64,000 bases of DNA from Haloarcula nitratireducens (GCF_019599505.1 NZ_RKLT01000015.1:1-64000), one strand, 5' to 3'. Counted from the first letter of the stretch, positions 41,450 to 50,534 are shown. Notes: generated by a model from the sequence alone, not told the origin. Made by a program: numbers and translations.

Positions 41450-41893
41450 CTTTTCCTGCGAACAGCGTGAGCAGTGAAACGTCCAACTGAGTAGATCTGA
41501 ACACGGGAGTCGCAGTCCCGGAACGGCGTGACACGCCGCACGCCCGGAACGTCTCCCATCTGTTCAAATCGGGGAGGGCGGACTCGTTCTGTCGGCCGAA
41601 CTGCTGTCGGAAATCCATTTCGGTACCTCGTTCCGCTCTATCTGTAGCTCGCCGGCTACGCGAAGTACCGATGAGAGCGACGAACCTAGTATCGTACTAG
41701 TGGCCAATAGAACATCGAATGGGTTCCGGCCCCCTTGCAGATCAGGCGGCCTGCGAACGAGTCAGGCGAGAGAACAGTTCTCGACGCGAACGCCCGTAAC
41801 CTGTACGGAGAACCGTCAGATTGGGGGCGTGAAACCGCGTAAACGACCCACCCTCTTTTTGACAGAGCGGGTAGAAGCATGGCTTGGTCGTCG
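41450..41893. other. Gene-poor segment after tRNA-Tyr with duplicated tRNA 3' end
   Basis: 444 bp without a supportable protein gene. It holds a 23-bp copy of the tRNA-Tyr 3' end (41562-41584), a stem GGGA-N7-TCCC, and a perfect inverted repeat CTAGTA-TCG-TACTAG (41686-41700). The open frames across it are tRNA-antisense or low-quality. It looks like the scar of an integration/excision event. Confidence 0.55.
41562..41584 (+). repeat. Direct repeat of the tRNA-Tyr 3' end (att-like)
   Basis: 23 bp identical to 41429-41451, covering the T-loop, T-stem 3' strand, acceptor 3' strand, discriminator and two flanking bases. The repeats start 133 bp apart. Duplicated tRNA 3' ends are the usual mark of tyrosine-integrase insertion. 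Confidence 0.65.
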
Positions 41894-42052
41894 ATGGGAG
41901 TCTTTGACAAAGCACGCAACGTTTCCCAACTCGGGGAACAGGATAGATGCCCGTACATCTGTCTGGAATGTGAGGAGTCGTTCGAAGTCCAGTACCACTC
42001 CTGTCCGGTCTGCGACGGATACGACGTCCGCCGGGCCGAGTGGGTCGAATAG
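41894..42052 (+). CDS. Small zinc-ribbon protein (52 residues)
   Basis: A short gene starting MGVFDKARNVSQLGEQDRC with two cysteine pairs, CLEC (23-26) and CPVC (37-40), plus an additional Cys at 19, and ending YDVRRAEWVE. It is a typical haloarchaeal single zinc ribbon of 50-60 residues. An in-frame ATG at 41879 would add five residues. The acidic composition, clean stop and paired CxxC support a real gene, followed by a T-rich stretch (42110-42115) that may end transcription. Function unknown. Confidence 0.75.
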   Translation: MGVFDKARNVSQLGEQDRCPYICLECEESFEVQYHSCPVCDGYDVRRAEWVE

Positions 42053-42178
42053 CCCTCGACGTCCACACTGGCACGTCCTAGCCGATGCTATCGGGCTCAA
42101 CGCCCTTTTTTGCCGCACGTCTCCAGCGCCGCATGCCGCTTGGCACAGCCACAAGTAACCGCGAGCGGTAGCGAGCGT

Positions 42179-43168
42179 ATGCAACATCGCCAACTCGGGA
42201 CGACGGGGTTCGACGTGACAGAGGTCGGGTTCGGGACGTGGAACATCGGCGGCGACTGGGGCGACGTCGACGAAGAGGCGGGCCGCGAGGCGGTCCGGGC
42301 CGCGCTCGACGCCGGCATCGACTTCATCGACACGGCCGACGTCTACGGCGACGGCTTCAGCGAGCGACGCATCGCCGAGGTGCTCGACGAGCGCGGCGTC
42401 CGCGACGAGGTGACGGTGGCGACGAAGGCCGGCCGCCGCCTCGACCCGCACACCGCCGACCGCTACGACTACGAGAACCTCTCGCAGTTCGTGGACCGCT
42501 CGCGGGAGTACCTCGGCGTCGAGACGCTGGAACTCGTCCAACTGCACTGCCCGCCGACCGAGGCGTACTACCAACCCGAGACCTTCGAGGCGCTGGACCG
42601 CCTGAGAGACGAGGGGAAGATCGCCCATTACGGCGTCAGCGTCGAGAAGGTCGAGCAGGCGCTGAAGGCCATCGAGTACCCCGGCGTCGAGACGGTCCAG
42701 ATAATCTTCAACATGTTCCGCCAGCGGCCCGCGGAGCTGTTCTTCGAGGAGGCCGCGCGCCGCGACGTCGGCGTCATCGTTCGGGTGCCGCTGGCGTCGG
42801 GCCTGCTGACCGGCGAACTCTCGCGCGACACGGAGTTCCCGGAGAACGACCACCGCAACTTCAACATCGAGGGAGAGGCCTTCGACCGCGGCGAGACGTT
42901 CGCCGGCCTCCCGGTCGAGGACGGCTTCGACGCCGTCGACGAACTGCGCGACCACGTCCCCGAGGAGACGACGATGGCGCAGATGGCGCTGCGCTGGATC
43001 CTCGACCACGACGCCGTCTCGACGGTCATCCCCGGGTCGACGACGCCCGAACACATCGAGGCCAACGCCGCGGCCAGCGAGAAAGCGCCGCTCTCGAACC
43101 AGACTCACGGCGCGGTGCGGGACATCTACGAGGAGTACGTCTTCGACTCGGTTCACCACCGCTGGTAA
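42179..43168 (+). CDS. Aldo/keto reductase
   Basis: A 329-residue AKR-family NAD(P)H oxidoreductase. It begins MQHRQLGTTGFDVTEVGFGTWNIGG. The catalytic Asp and Tyr are in DFIDTADVYGDG, the Lys in ATKAGRR and the His in LVQLHCPP. The NADP-binding end is STVIPGSTTPEHIEAN. The ATG at 42179 follows the family start; the in-frame upstream start adds an unrelated leader. The substrate is unpredictable. Confidence 0.9.
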   Translation: MQHRQLGTTGFDVTEVGFGTWNIGGDWGDVDEEAGREAVRAALDAGIDFIDTADVYGDGFSERRIAEVLDERGVRDEVTVATKAGRRLDPHTADRYDYENLSQFVDRSREYLGVETLELVQLHCPPTEAYYQPETFEALDRLRDEGKIAHYGVSVEKVEQALKAIEYPGVETVQIIFNMFRQRPAELFFEEAARRDVGVIVRVPLASGLLTGELSRDTEFPENDHRNFNIEGEAFDRGETFAGLPVEDGFDAVDELRDHVPEETTMAQMALRWILDHDAVSTVIPGSTTPEHIEANAAASEKAPLSNQTHGAVRDIYEEYVFDSVHHRW

Positions 43169-43272
43169 CGGCAGCGGAGCGACGCCGAGATTTTCTGCCG
43201 ACGGCATCGGAGTGCCGCCCGCCGTCGCGACTCACCGCACAGTTCAAGTGCGCTTGCAGTAACCTCACGCGT

Positions 43273-43911
43273 ATGGCGGTCTCTTTCGACCTGTTCGGGA
43301 CGCTCGTCGATGCTGAACGGTCCGACGCGCCGTGGGACGCCGTCGCCGAGCGGCTCGACGCGCGCGGCGTCAGCGTCCCCGACGACTGGGAGGCCGCCTA
43401 TCGAAGTTCTCACCGCGAGTACGACCGCGGCCGAGAGGCACCCCTCGACGAGCACGTCCGCCTCGCATTGGCGAGTCGCGATGTCGAGGTCAGCGAGGCG
43501 ACGGCGCGAGAAGCGGTGCTCGCGGCGTTCGACGTTCCGGTGACCGTCAGGGACGGCGCACGCGAGGCGCTGGCCGCCGCACACGACCGCGGTCCCGTCG
43601 CCGTCTGCTCGAACTGCAGCGTCCCCGGACTGGTCGAGCGGACGCTCGACCGGGCCGACCTCGGTCTCGATTCCCCGCTCGCGCCCGACGCCGTCGTCGC
43701 CAGCGTCGACTGCGGCTGGCGCAAGCCGTTCGAACCGATCTTCGCGGCGACGGCCGAGGCGCTGGGCGTTCCGCTGTCTGCGCTCGTCCACGTCGGCGAC
43801 GACGCGCGCACCGACGGCGGGGCGGGGCGGGTCGGCGCGACGTCGGTTCTGCTGGAGGAGGTACCGCTTCCGACGGTCGCCGCGCGGCTTCGGGAGGGGA
43901 CGCTGTGCTGA
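43273..43911 (+). CDS. HAD-family phosphatase, first gene of the cobalamin operon
   Basis: A 212-residue haloacid-dehalogenase-like hydrolase. Motif I is SFDLFGTLVD, motif II is in VAVCSNCS, motif III Lys in CGWRKPFEPIF, and motif IV is VHVGDDARTDGGAG. The helical cap lies between residues 20 and 85. Its 3' end overlaps the cbiB GTG start by 7 bp, so it is translationally coupled to cobalamin assembly. It is a candidate phosphatase for alpha-ribazole phosphate or adenosylcobalamin 5'-phosphate, an activity otherwise missing from the cluster; this role is an inference from context. Confidence 0.85.
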   Translation: MAVSFDLFGTLVDAERSDAPWDAVAERLDARGVSVPDDWEAAYRSSHREYDRGREAPLDEHVRLALASRDVEVSEATAREAVLAAFDVPVTVRDGAREALAAAHDRGPVAVCSNCSVPGLVERTLDRADLGLDSPLAPDAVVASVDCGWRKPFEPIFAATAEALGVPLSALVHVGDDARTDGGAGRVGATSVLLEEVPLPTVAARLREGTLC

Positions 43912-44831
43912 GTGCGCTCGCGATCGTCGTCGCCGCGGCGCTCGAAGCGGCCGTCGGCGAACCGCCGACGCGGTACCACCCCGTCGCGTGGTTCGGCTCG
44001 CTCGTCGCGCCGCTGGACCGGGAGTGGCGGGCCGACGCTCACGCGCTCGCGTTCGGCGCGCTCGGCGCGCTCGTCCTCCCGCTGTTGGCGGCGCTGGCCG
44101 TCGGCGCGTCGGTCGCGCTAGCCGAAACGCTCTCCCCGATGGCTGGGGCGTTCGCGGCCGGCCTCGCGCTGTTCCTGACGACCAGTCTCCGCGAACTCCT
44201 CGTCGCCGCGCAGTCGGTCGTCGCGGATTCCGAGATCGACCCCGAAGCCGCCCGCGACGGACTGCTCGCGCTGGCCGGCCGGGACGCCGCCAGTCTCTCA
44301 CCGGGCCTTCTCCGCAGCGCGGCCGTCGAGAGCGCCGCCGAGAACCTGGCGGACGGGTTGATCGCCTCGCTGGGCGCGTTCGTCCTCGGGGCGGCGCTCG
44401 CGCCGCTGGCCGGGTTGCCGGCGCTCCCCGCGGCTGCGGCCGCCGCCGCCTGGGTCAAGGCCGTCAACACGATGGACTCGATGCTCGGCTATCGCTCGAA
44501 GCGAGTGGGAACGCCCGCCGCGCGCCTCGACGACGCCGTGATGTGGCTCCCGGCGCGGGCGAGCGCTCTGCTATTAGCCGTCGCGTTCGCCGACGCGAAC
44601 TCGCTCGGCCGCGCTCGCGCGTGGCTGGACCGGGTCCCCTCACCGAACTCGGGCTGGCCGATGGGGACTGCCGCGGCCGCCCTCGACGTTCGACTGGAGA
44701 AGCCCGGCGTCTACGTTCTGAACGCGAACGCGGCACTTCCGAGCGTAGAGACGGCGCGGCGGGGCGTGCGCGGCGTCGGTCGCGCCGGCCTGCTGACGTA
44801 CGCGCTCGCGGGGGTGATCGCGTGGTTCTGA
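43905..44831 (+). CDS. cbiB: Adenosylcobinamide-phosphate synthase CbiB
   Basis: A 308-residue membrane enzyme that attaches (R)-1-aminopropan-2-ol phosphate to adenosylcobyric acid. It has the family signatures EAAVGEPPTRYHPVAWFGSLV near the start, SAAVESAAENLADGLIASLGAFV, and AVNTMDSMLGYRSKR with several hydrophobic segments. The start is the GTG at 43905 overlapping the HAD gene, and its end overlaps cobS by 10 bp. The product goes on to CobY and CobS. Confidence 0.92.
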   Translation: MLSALAIVVAAALEAAVGEPPTRYHPVAWFGSLVAPLDREWRADAHALAFGALGALVLPLLAALAVGASVALAETLSPMAGAFAAGLALFLTTSLRELLVAAQSVVADSEIDPEAARDGLLALAGRDAASLSPGLLRSAAVESAAENLADGLIASLGAFVLGAALAPLAGLPALPAAAAAAAWVKAVNTMDSMLGYRSKRVGTPAARLDDAVMWLPARASALLLAVAFADANSLGRARAWLDRVPSPNSGWPMGTAAAALDVRLEKPGVYVLNANAALPSVETARRGVRGVGRAGLLTYALAGVIAWF

Positions 44832-45598
44832 GCGCGGTTCGCGGGGCGCTCGGCTTCCTCTCTCGGCTCCCGGTCGGCCACAGCGAGACCGCGTGGGACG
44901 CCTTCGCCGCGACCCCGGCGGCGTTCCCGCTGGCGGGCTACGTCGTCGGCGCGCTGGTCGCCGTCCCGTTCCTCGCCGTCGGACTCGTCCCCGCGCCGGT
45001 CGTCGCGGCGGCGTACCTCGGCGGAGTCGTCCTCGTCACCGGCGTCAACCACGCCGACGGCCTCGCGGACCTCGGCGACGCGGCGGCCGTCCACGGCGAC
45101 CCCGCCCAGCGCCGCGAAGCGATGCGCGACACGACGGTCGGCGTCGGCGCGGTGCTGGCGCTCGGGACCGCCCTCGTCGGACTGGCGCTCGGCGCGCTCG
45201 CCGTGGCGGAACTACCGGTGCTCCCGGCCGTCGCCGTCGTCGTCGCCGCGGAGGTCGGCGCGAAGCTCTCGATGGCGACGCTGGCCTGTCTCGCCAGCCC
45301 GAGCCACGAGGGATTCGGCGAGACGGTGCTCTCGGGGAATCGGCCGCGAGACGCCTTCGCGTCGGTCGCGGCGGCACTTCCGGCCGCCGCGCTCGTCGTC
45401 CCCGCTGCGACCGTCGCCGTCGCCGCCGGGCCGGTCGTCGCCCTCCTCCTCGAACGGTGGGCCGACCGTCGCCTCGGCGGCGTCGGCGGCGACGTCTTCG
45501 GCGCGGCCAACGAGCTCTCGCGGGTCGTCGCCCTGCACGCGGCCGTCGTCGCGTGGACGCTCGTCGACTGGGGGGTGCTCGCGTGGACGCGCTGGTGA
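44822..45598 (+). CDS. cobS: Adenosylcobalamin 5'-phosphate synthase CobS
   Basis: A 258-residue polytopic membrane protein that joins AdoCbi-GDP and alpha-ribazole (phosphate). Signatures are GALGFLSRLPVG, the acidic motif VNHADGLADLGDA, DTTVGVGAV, and a long run of Ala/Val membrane spans. The start is the GTG at 44822, 10 bp inside cbiB; its end overlaps the cobY GTG by 16 bp. The membrane topology matches the family. Confidence 0.92.
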   Translation: MVLSAVRGALGFLSRLPVGHSETAWDAFAATPAAFPLAGYVVGALVAVPFLAVGLVPAPVVAAAYLGGVVLVTGVNHADGLADLGDAAAVHGDPAQRREAMRDTTVGVGAVLALGTALVGLALGALAVAELPVLPAVAVVVAAEVGAKLSMATLACLASPSHEGFGETVLSGNRPRDAFASVAAALPAAALVVPAATVAVAAGPVVALLLERWADRRLGGVGGDVFGAANELSRVVALHAAVVAWTLVDWGVLAWTRW

Positions 45599-46143
45599 TG
45601 TGCGGCGGGCGCGGGACGCGCCTCGACGCCGACTGCGAGAAGCCCCTGTTCGAGGTCGGCGGCGTCCCGATGGTCGACCGCGTCCTCGGCGCGCTCGAAG
45701 CCAGCGGCGTCGAGCGCGCGTACGCCGTTACGTCGCCGAACGCCCCCGAGACCCGCGCTCATCTCGACGTGCCGTGTATCGAGACCCCCGGCGAGGGCTA
45801 CGTCGCGGACCTCGACCGGGCGCTGTCGGACACCCGGCTCACGGCGCCGGTGCTGACCGTCGCGGCGGACCTCCCGCTGCTCGACGGCGAGATACTCGAC
45901 CGCGTGCTGGCCGCCCACGACGGCGGCTCGCTGTCGGTACTGGTCCCCGCCGCTCGCAAGCGCGAACTCGGCGTCAGCGACGACACGACTTTCCAGCGGG
46001 CCGGCGAGGCGGTCGCGCCGACCGGCGTCAACGTCGTCGGCGACGGCGGCGACCGCGACGACGCGTGGCGATCGACGGACGTCCGACTGGCGGTCAACGT
46101 CAACGCGCTGTCGGACGCCCGCGTGGCCGAGCAATATCTGTAA
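45583..46143 (+). CDS. cobY: GTP:adenosylcobinamide-phosphate guanylyltransferase CobY
   Basis: A 186-residue archaeal non-orthologous replacement for CobU, related to MobA-like nucleotidyltransferases. The GTP-binding N-terminus is VMCGGRGTRLDADCEKPLFEVGG, and the metal Asp lies in LTVAADLPLLDG. The start is the GTG at 45583 overlapping cobS. It guanylylates adenosylcobinamide phosphate made by CbiB. Confidence 0.92.
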   Translation: MDALVMCGGRGTRLDADCEKPLFEVGGVPMVDRVLGALEASGVERAYAVTSPNAPETRAHLDVPCIETPGEGYVADLDRALSDTRLTAPVLTVAADLPLLDGEILDRVLAAHDGGSLSVLVPAARKRELGVSDDTTFQRAGEAVAPTGVNVVGDGGDRDDAWRSTDVRLAVNVNALSDARVAEQYL

Positions 46144-46184
46144 CGCACGAAACATACTCCCGACTCCTCCTCGTTCGGCCATCC

Positions 46185-47231
46185 ATGGACCCCGACAGCG
46201 TCGACCGGTTGCGAACGTTCGGCGAGACCGACCCGCACTTCGACGCGGACGGCCGCGTCCCGCACGGCAGTAGCGACGACAGGGAACTGCTCGATTTCAG
46301 CGCGAACACGAACCCGCGAGTCCCGACCGGCTCGGCCCGCGTGTTCAGTTCCGCCTTCGCCGCCGCGCGGTCGTACCCGGCCGACGACTACCTTCCGTTC
46401 CGGACGACGGCCGCCGAGTTCGTCGGCTGTGACCCCGTGCAGGTCGTCCCCACCGCGGGCGGCCTCGAAGCCATCCGAATGGCTATCCAGACGACCGTTC
46501 GAGCCGACGAGTCGGTCCTCGTCCCCGCGCCGAGCTTCGGCGAGTACGCCCGCGAGGTCCGGCTACAGGGGGCCGAACCCGAGTTCGTGGACCACGGCGA
46601 GATACTCGATAGCGACCCCGCCTCCCACGCGATGGCTATCGTCTGCAACCCGAACAACCCGACGGGGCAGTCCTACGACGCCGAGGCGCTGCGGGCCTTC
46701 GCCGACCGCTGTCGGGAGCACGGGACCACGCTGCTCGTGGACGAGGCGTTCCTCGGATTTACTGAAGAACCCTCGCTCGCGGGCCGCGAGGGCGTCGTCG
46801 TCGCGCGCTCGCTGACGAAACTGTTCGGCCTGCCGGGCGTCCGGATGGGCTACGCCGTCGCGTCGGGGGAGTCGCTCGACCGCCTGACGACCGCTCGCCG
46901 CGCGTGGTCGATGAGCGAACCCGCCGCGGCGCTGGGCGAACACTGCTACCGACAGGACGACTTCGTCGCCGAGACGCGCGACCGGGTCGAGCGCGAGCGC
47001 GAGCGGATGCGCGACCGCCTCTCGGCGCGCTTCGAGGTGTTCCCGTCGGACGCCCCCTTCCTGCTGTTCGAGGTGGCCGACGTGAGCGTGGACGAACTGC
47101 TGTCGACGGCCCGCGAGCGGGGCATCGCGCTCCGGGACGCGCGCTCGTTCCGCGGCCTCGACGGCCACGTCCGCGTCGCGGTCCGAACCGAGTCACAGAA
47201 CGACCGCCTCTTGGCGGCGCTGGATGTTTGA
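46185..47231 (+). CDS. cobD: L-threonine-O-3-phosphate decarboxylase (PLP aminotransferase fold)
   Basis: A 348-residue class I/II aminotransferase-fold protein. Elements include LLDFSANTNPRVPTG, VVPTAGGLEAIRMAI, CNPNNPTGQ, VDEAFLGF, SLTKLFGLPGVRMGYA (PLP Lys) and a C-terminal VRVAVRTESQNDRLLAAL. HisC-like proteins in this operon position make (R)-1-aminopropan-2-ol phosphate for CbiB. Its end overlaps cbiZ by 8 bp. A histidinol-phosphate aminotransferase role is less likely given the cluster. Confidence 0.88.
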   Translation: MDPDSVDRLRTFGETDPHFDADGRVPHGSSDDRELLDFSANTNPRVPTGSARVFSSAFAAARSYPADDYLPFRTTAAEFVGCDPVQVVPTAGGLEAIRMAIQTTVRADESVLVPAPSFGEYAREVRLQGAEPEFVDHGEILDSDPASHAMAIVCNPNNPTGQSYDAEALRAFADRCREHGTTLLVDEAFLGFTEEPSLAGREGVVVARSLTKLFGLPGVRMGYAVASGESLDRLTTARRAWSMSEPAAALGEHCYRQDDFVAETRDRVERERERMRDRLSARFEVFPSDAPFLLFEVADVSVDELLSTARERGIALRDARSFRGLDGHVRVAVRTESQNDRLLAALDV

Positions 47232-47937
47232 GACGACCCGGCGCGAGGGGGTCGTCCAGGTCCGCCGCGAGGGGGCGCGCTGGCTCTCGACCGCGTGGGA
47301 CGGCGGCTACCGCGCCGCCGACGCAGTGTACAACCTCACCGTTCCCGAGGGGTTTTCCCGGACGGACCTCGACGCCTACCGGGAAGAGCGACTGCGGGAG
47401 GCCGGGTTTCCGGTCGGGCCGGCGCTGCTGACCGGTCTGGAGATGACTCACGCGCGCTGTGCCCGGAGCGGTCCCGTCGCGGTGCTGGCGACGGCGGGGC
47501 TCTCGAACCCGGCGGCGCTCCCGATGGGCGAGAGCGAGGCCGCCACCGAAAGGACCGCTAATCGCGACGCGGAGAGCGACGACGCCGAGTGGCGACCGGG
47601 GACGGTGAACCTCGCAGTCGGGGCCGACCGCTCGCTGGACGACGGGGCGCTCGCGACGCTACTCGCGACGGCCGTCGAGGCGAAGGCGGCGACGCTGCTC
47701 GATGCTGCGGGCGTCCCCGGCACCACCTCCGACGCCGTCCTCGTCGGTTGCGTCCCCGACGCCGACCCCGCCGAGTTCGCCGGGAGCGCGACCGAGGTCG
47801 GCGCGGCGGCGCGGGCCTGCGTGCGCGACGCCGTTCGGGCCAGCCTCGCCGCCCGCTACGACGACGGTCCGCCGACGGTCGAGGAAGCCGAGCACGGCGT
47901 CGTCACCGACCGGCAGACCGATGTGCGCCGGCCCTGA
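47224..47937 (+). CDS. cbiZ: Adenosylcobinamide amidohydrolase CbiZ
   Basis: A 237-residue archaeal salvage enzyme that removes the aminopropanol arm from adenosylcobinamide, giving adenosylcobyric acid for CbiB. Family landmarks are RWLSTAWDGGYRAADAVYNLTVPEGF, VLATAGLSNPAALP, VNLAVGADRSLDDGALATLLATAVEAKAATL and VPGTTSDAVLVGC. Its presence shows that this organism salvages cobinamide from outside. Confidence 0.92.
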   Translation: MFETTRREGVVQVRREGARWLSTAWDGGYRAADAVYNLTVPEGFSRTDLDAYREERLREAGFPVGPALLTGLEMTHARCARSGPVAVLATAGLSNPAALPMGESEAATERTANRDAESDDAEWRPGTVNLAVGADRSLDDGALATLLATAVEAKAATLLDAAGVPGTTSDAVLVGCVPDADPAEFAGSATEVGAAARACVRDAVRASLAARYDDGPPTVEEAEHGVVTDRQTDVRRP

Positions 47938-47946
47938 ATCGGGGCT

Positions 47947-48597
47947 ATGAGCGACAACTCCGCCGGCCCGACCGCCGAACCCATCACGCCCGGTGCGCCC
48001 GAGGAATTTGGGCTCGTGCAGGTGTGGTGGGGCGACGGCAAGGGGAAGACGACGGCGGCGCTGGGGATGGCGACCCGCGCCGTCGGCCACGGCTACCGCG
48101 TCCACCTCCTCCAGTTCATGAAGGGCGGCACCGGCACCGTCGAGGACGTCCGCGGCGAGTACAACGCCATCGCCGCCTTGCCGGGCTTCTCCTACGAGAA
48201 CGCGGGCCACTACGGCTGGCACGGCTTCATGGACGGGAGCGACGACGACGAGCACGCCGCCCGCGCGAAGGGGGCGCTCTCCCGCGCTCGCGAGATCCTC
48301 GACGCCAGCGGCGACGCCGACCTCTCGGAACCCCTGGACGCCGACGGCCCGCCTGAGGACGGCGTCAACATGCTCGTCCTGGACGAGATTCTCTACGCCG
48401 CCAACCGCGGCCTCGTCGATCCCGAGGACGTCGTCGCGCTGATCGAGGAGAAACCCGACGACGCGGAACTCGTCCTCACGGGCGGCCACGAACCCCCCGA
48501 GTACGTCTTCGAGCACGCCGACCTCGTCACGGAGGTCGGCAAGATCAAGCATCCGCTCGAATCGGGCCACTCCGCGCGGAAGGGCACCGAGTACTGA
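47947..48597 (+). CDS. cobA: Cob(I)yrinic acid a,c-diamide adenosyltransferase
   Basis: A 216-residue BtuR/CobO-family P-loop enzyme that transfers the 5'-deoxyadenosyl group to cob(I)inamide or cobyrinate. The nucleotide loop is GDGKGKTTAALG (29-40). It also has LLQFMKGG, a metal-binding LVLDEILYAANRGLV, VLTGGHEPPEYV and a C-terminal LVTEVGKIKHPLESGHSARKG. The gene starts 9 bp after cbiZ, completing the salvage set. Confidence 0.92.
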   Translation: MSDNSAGPTAEPITPGAPEEFGLVQVWWGDGKGKTTAALGMATRAVGHGYRVHLLQFMKGGTGTVEDVRGEYNAIAALPGFSYENAGHYGWHGFMDGSDDDEHAARAKGALSRAREILDASGDADLSEPLDADGPPEDGVNMLVLDEILYAANRGLVDPEDVVALIEEKPDDAELVLTGGHEPPEYVFEHADLVTEVGKIKHPLESGHSARKGTEY

Positions 48598-48623
48598 GTC
48601 GCCGGATCGGTCGGACCCACCGG

Positions 48624-48905
48624 CTACGAGTCGGCGTCCGACTCCGCGAGCAGGTCCGCGGCCAGCGACCGGGCGGCGTCGACGTGTTCGTCCGCCTTCT
48701 CGTCGCCCGTCGAGTCGAACTCCTCCAGTAGCTCCGCGACCTTCCCCACTCGCTCTCTGCGGACGGCGGGCGCGAGGTCGGTGATCGCGGCGTCGAGCGC
48801 GATGGCCTCGGCTTCGCCCAGCCACCGGCTCGCCGTCCGCTCGACCGGACGCTCGCCGGTCGCTTCGAGATGTTCGTGCAGGGCGTGCAGTCTGTCTTCG
48901 TCCAC
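48624..48905 (-). CDS. Small conserved helical protein, hypothetical
   Basis: A 93-residue all-helical, acidic protein if started at the GTG at 48905 ([33 protein letters not shown]). Helical blocks [11 protein letters not shown] and [18 protein letters not shown] follow. A longer frame to 49220 overlaps the cbiP start and loses coding character. It converges with cobA and diverges from cbiP. No family recognised. Confidence 0.6.
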   Translation of the reverse strand: MDEDRLHALHEHLEATGERPVERTASRWLGEAEAIALDAAITDLAPAVRRERVGKVAELLEEFDSTGDEKADEHVDAARSLAADLLAESDADS

Positions 48906-48980
48906 GGCGACGCTTCGCGCGGCGAGCGGAAAAAGCCGCCGTCGAACCACTCTTGTCGCCGGCCCGCTCACACTCGACCG

Positions 48981-50477
48981 ATGACTTCGAGCGGCGGACC
49001 GACGGCCGACACCATCCTCGTCGCGGGCACCGCTTCGCACGTGGGAAAGAGCACGGTAGCGGCGGGGCTGTGCCGCCTCCTCGCCGACCGCGACCTGTCG
49101 GTCGCGCCGTTCAAGGCCCAGAACATGAGCAACAACGCGCGGGCGACGCCGGGCGGCGAGATCGGCGTCTCGCAGTACGTGCAGGCCCGCGCCGCCCGCG
49201 TCCCGCCGAGAACCGACCACAACCCGGTCCTATTGAAACCGCGCGGCGACGGCGAGTCCCAACTGGTCGTCGACGGCGAGGCGGTGGGCCACTTCGCCGC
49301 CGGAGCGTACTACGACGCCCACTGGGACAAGGCGCTGACGGCGGCCCGGGAAGCCCACGCTCGACTGGCCGCCGACCACGACGTGATCGTCGCCGAGGGC
49401 GCGGGCTCCATCGCCGAGATAAACCTCCACGACAGAGACCTCGCCAACGTCGAGACCGCGCGCTTCGCCGACGCCGACGTGCTGCTCGTCGCTGACATCG
49501 AACGCGGCGGCGTCTTCGCCTCGCTGGTCGGGACGCTCGAACTCGTCCCCGACGACGTCCGCGAGCGCGTCGTCGGCGCGGTGATCTCGAAGTTCCGCGG
49601 CGACGAGTCGCTGCTCGCGCCCGGCCTCTCCGCCTTCGAGGAGCGAACCGGCGTTCCGATACTGGGCGTCCTCCCGTACGACGACCCCGGCCTCCCCGAG
49701 GAGGACAGCGTTGCGCTTCCGTCCGTCGGCGAGCGCGCGATCCGCGGCGCGGACGACGGCGTCTCGGACGATCGGAGCGTCACCGTCGCGGTGCCGCGCC
49801 TTCCCCGCATCTCGAACTTCACGGACCTCCAGCCGCTCGCCGCGGTGCCCGGCGTCCGCGTCGCCTACGTCCCGCTCTCGGACCCGCTCGACGACGCCGA
49901 CGCCGTCGTCCTGCCCGGCAGTAAGAACACCGTCGACGACCTGCTGGCGCTCCGGAAGGCCGGCTTCGGCGACGCCCTCTCGGAGTTCGACGGCCCGGTC
50001 GTCGGTCTCTGTGGGGGCTATCAACTGCTCGGCGAGGAGATTCGGAACGCCGATATCGAGGGGACGAGCGGCCGCGAGCGCGTCGAGGGGTTCGGCCTAC
50101 TCCCGGTGACGACGACGTTCTCGACGGACAAGACCGTCGAACGCGTCGAACGCCGCCTGCGCGGCGTCGGCCCGTTGACGGGTGCGAGTGGTCCCGTCGA
50201 AGGGTACGAGATACACATGGGCGACTCGGCGCTCGTCGGCGACGCGATGCGGCCGCTCGAAGGGAGCGGCGCGGCGACCGACCGCGTGCTGGGAACCTAT
50301 CTCCACGACCTCTTTGCGAACGACGTAGCACTCGATGCCTTCGTGAGAAACACGTTCGAGCACGCTGGAATCGAGCCACTAGCGCCGCTCGGTGACGACC
50401 GCCCCTCCCCCTACGACCGGGCGGCGTCGCTCCTCGCGGCATACGTCGACCCCGGCCCGCTCCCCGTCGAGTGGTAG
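48981..50477 (+). CDS. cbiP: Cobyric acid synthase CbiP (CobQ)
   Basis: A 498-residue glutamine amidotransferase-type synthase that amidates positions b, d, e and g of adenosylcobyrinic acid diamide. The N-terminal dethiobiotin-synthetase-like ATPase begins [21 protein letters not shown]. The CbiP landmarks are [27 protein letters not shown] and [15 protein letters not shown]. The C-terminal amidotransferase domain has [11 protein letters not shown], the nucleophile Cys in [10 protein letters not shown], and His in LGTYLHDLF. It forms a separate unit from the salvage operon. Confidence 0.93.
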   Translation: MTSSGGPTADTILVAGTASHVGKSTVAAGLCRLLADRDLSVAPFKAQNMSNNARATPGGEIGVSQYVQARAARVPPRTDHNPVLLKPRGDGESQLVVDGEAVGHFAAGAYYDAHWDKALTAAREAHARLAADHDVIVAEGAGSIAEINLHDRDLANVETARFADADVLLVADIERGGVFASLVGTLELVPDDVRERVVGAVISKFRGDESLLAPGLSAFEERTGVPILGVLPYDDPGLPEEDSVALPSVGERAIRGADDGVSDDRSVTVAVPRLPRISNFTDLQPLAAVPGVRVAYVPLSDPLDDADAVVLPGSKNTVDDLLALRKAGFGDALSEFDGPVVGLCGGYQLLGEEIRNADIEGTSGRERVEGFGLLPVTTTFSTDKTVERVERRLRGVGPLTGASGPVEGYEIHMGDSALVGDAMRPLEGSGAATDRVLGTYLHDLFANDVALDAFVRNTFEHAGIEPLAPLGDDRPSPYDRAASLLAAYVDPGPLPVEW

Positions 50478-50534
50478 TTTATTCGCCCGGCCGAGGCGCG
50501 AAGTTTATATGCGAGCGCGCGGGCAGTAGCGGTA

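Noticed and set aside
41562..41584. Possible second tRNA
   Set aside because: Only the T-loop, T-stem 3' strand and acceptor 3' strand are present; no D or anticodon arm precedes it, so it is a fragment.
41382..41618. 78-codon minus-strand frame containing RPPRFERGTSRSTVDC
   Set aside because: This peptide is the well-known spurious translation of the antisense of a tRNA gene.
44938..46182. 414-codon minus-strand frame over cobS/cobY
   Set aside because: Mirror of conserved cobalamin genes; Arg/Ala/Thr-rich without any domain.
48906..49220. N-terminal extension of the small protein at 48624
   Set aside because: It overlaps the cbiP promoter and coding start and is Arg/Val-rich; the GTG at 48905 gives a compact acidic helical protein.
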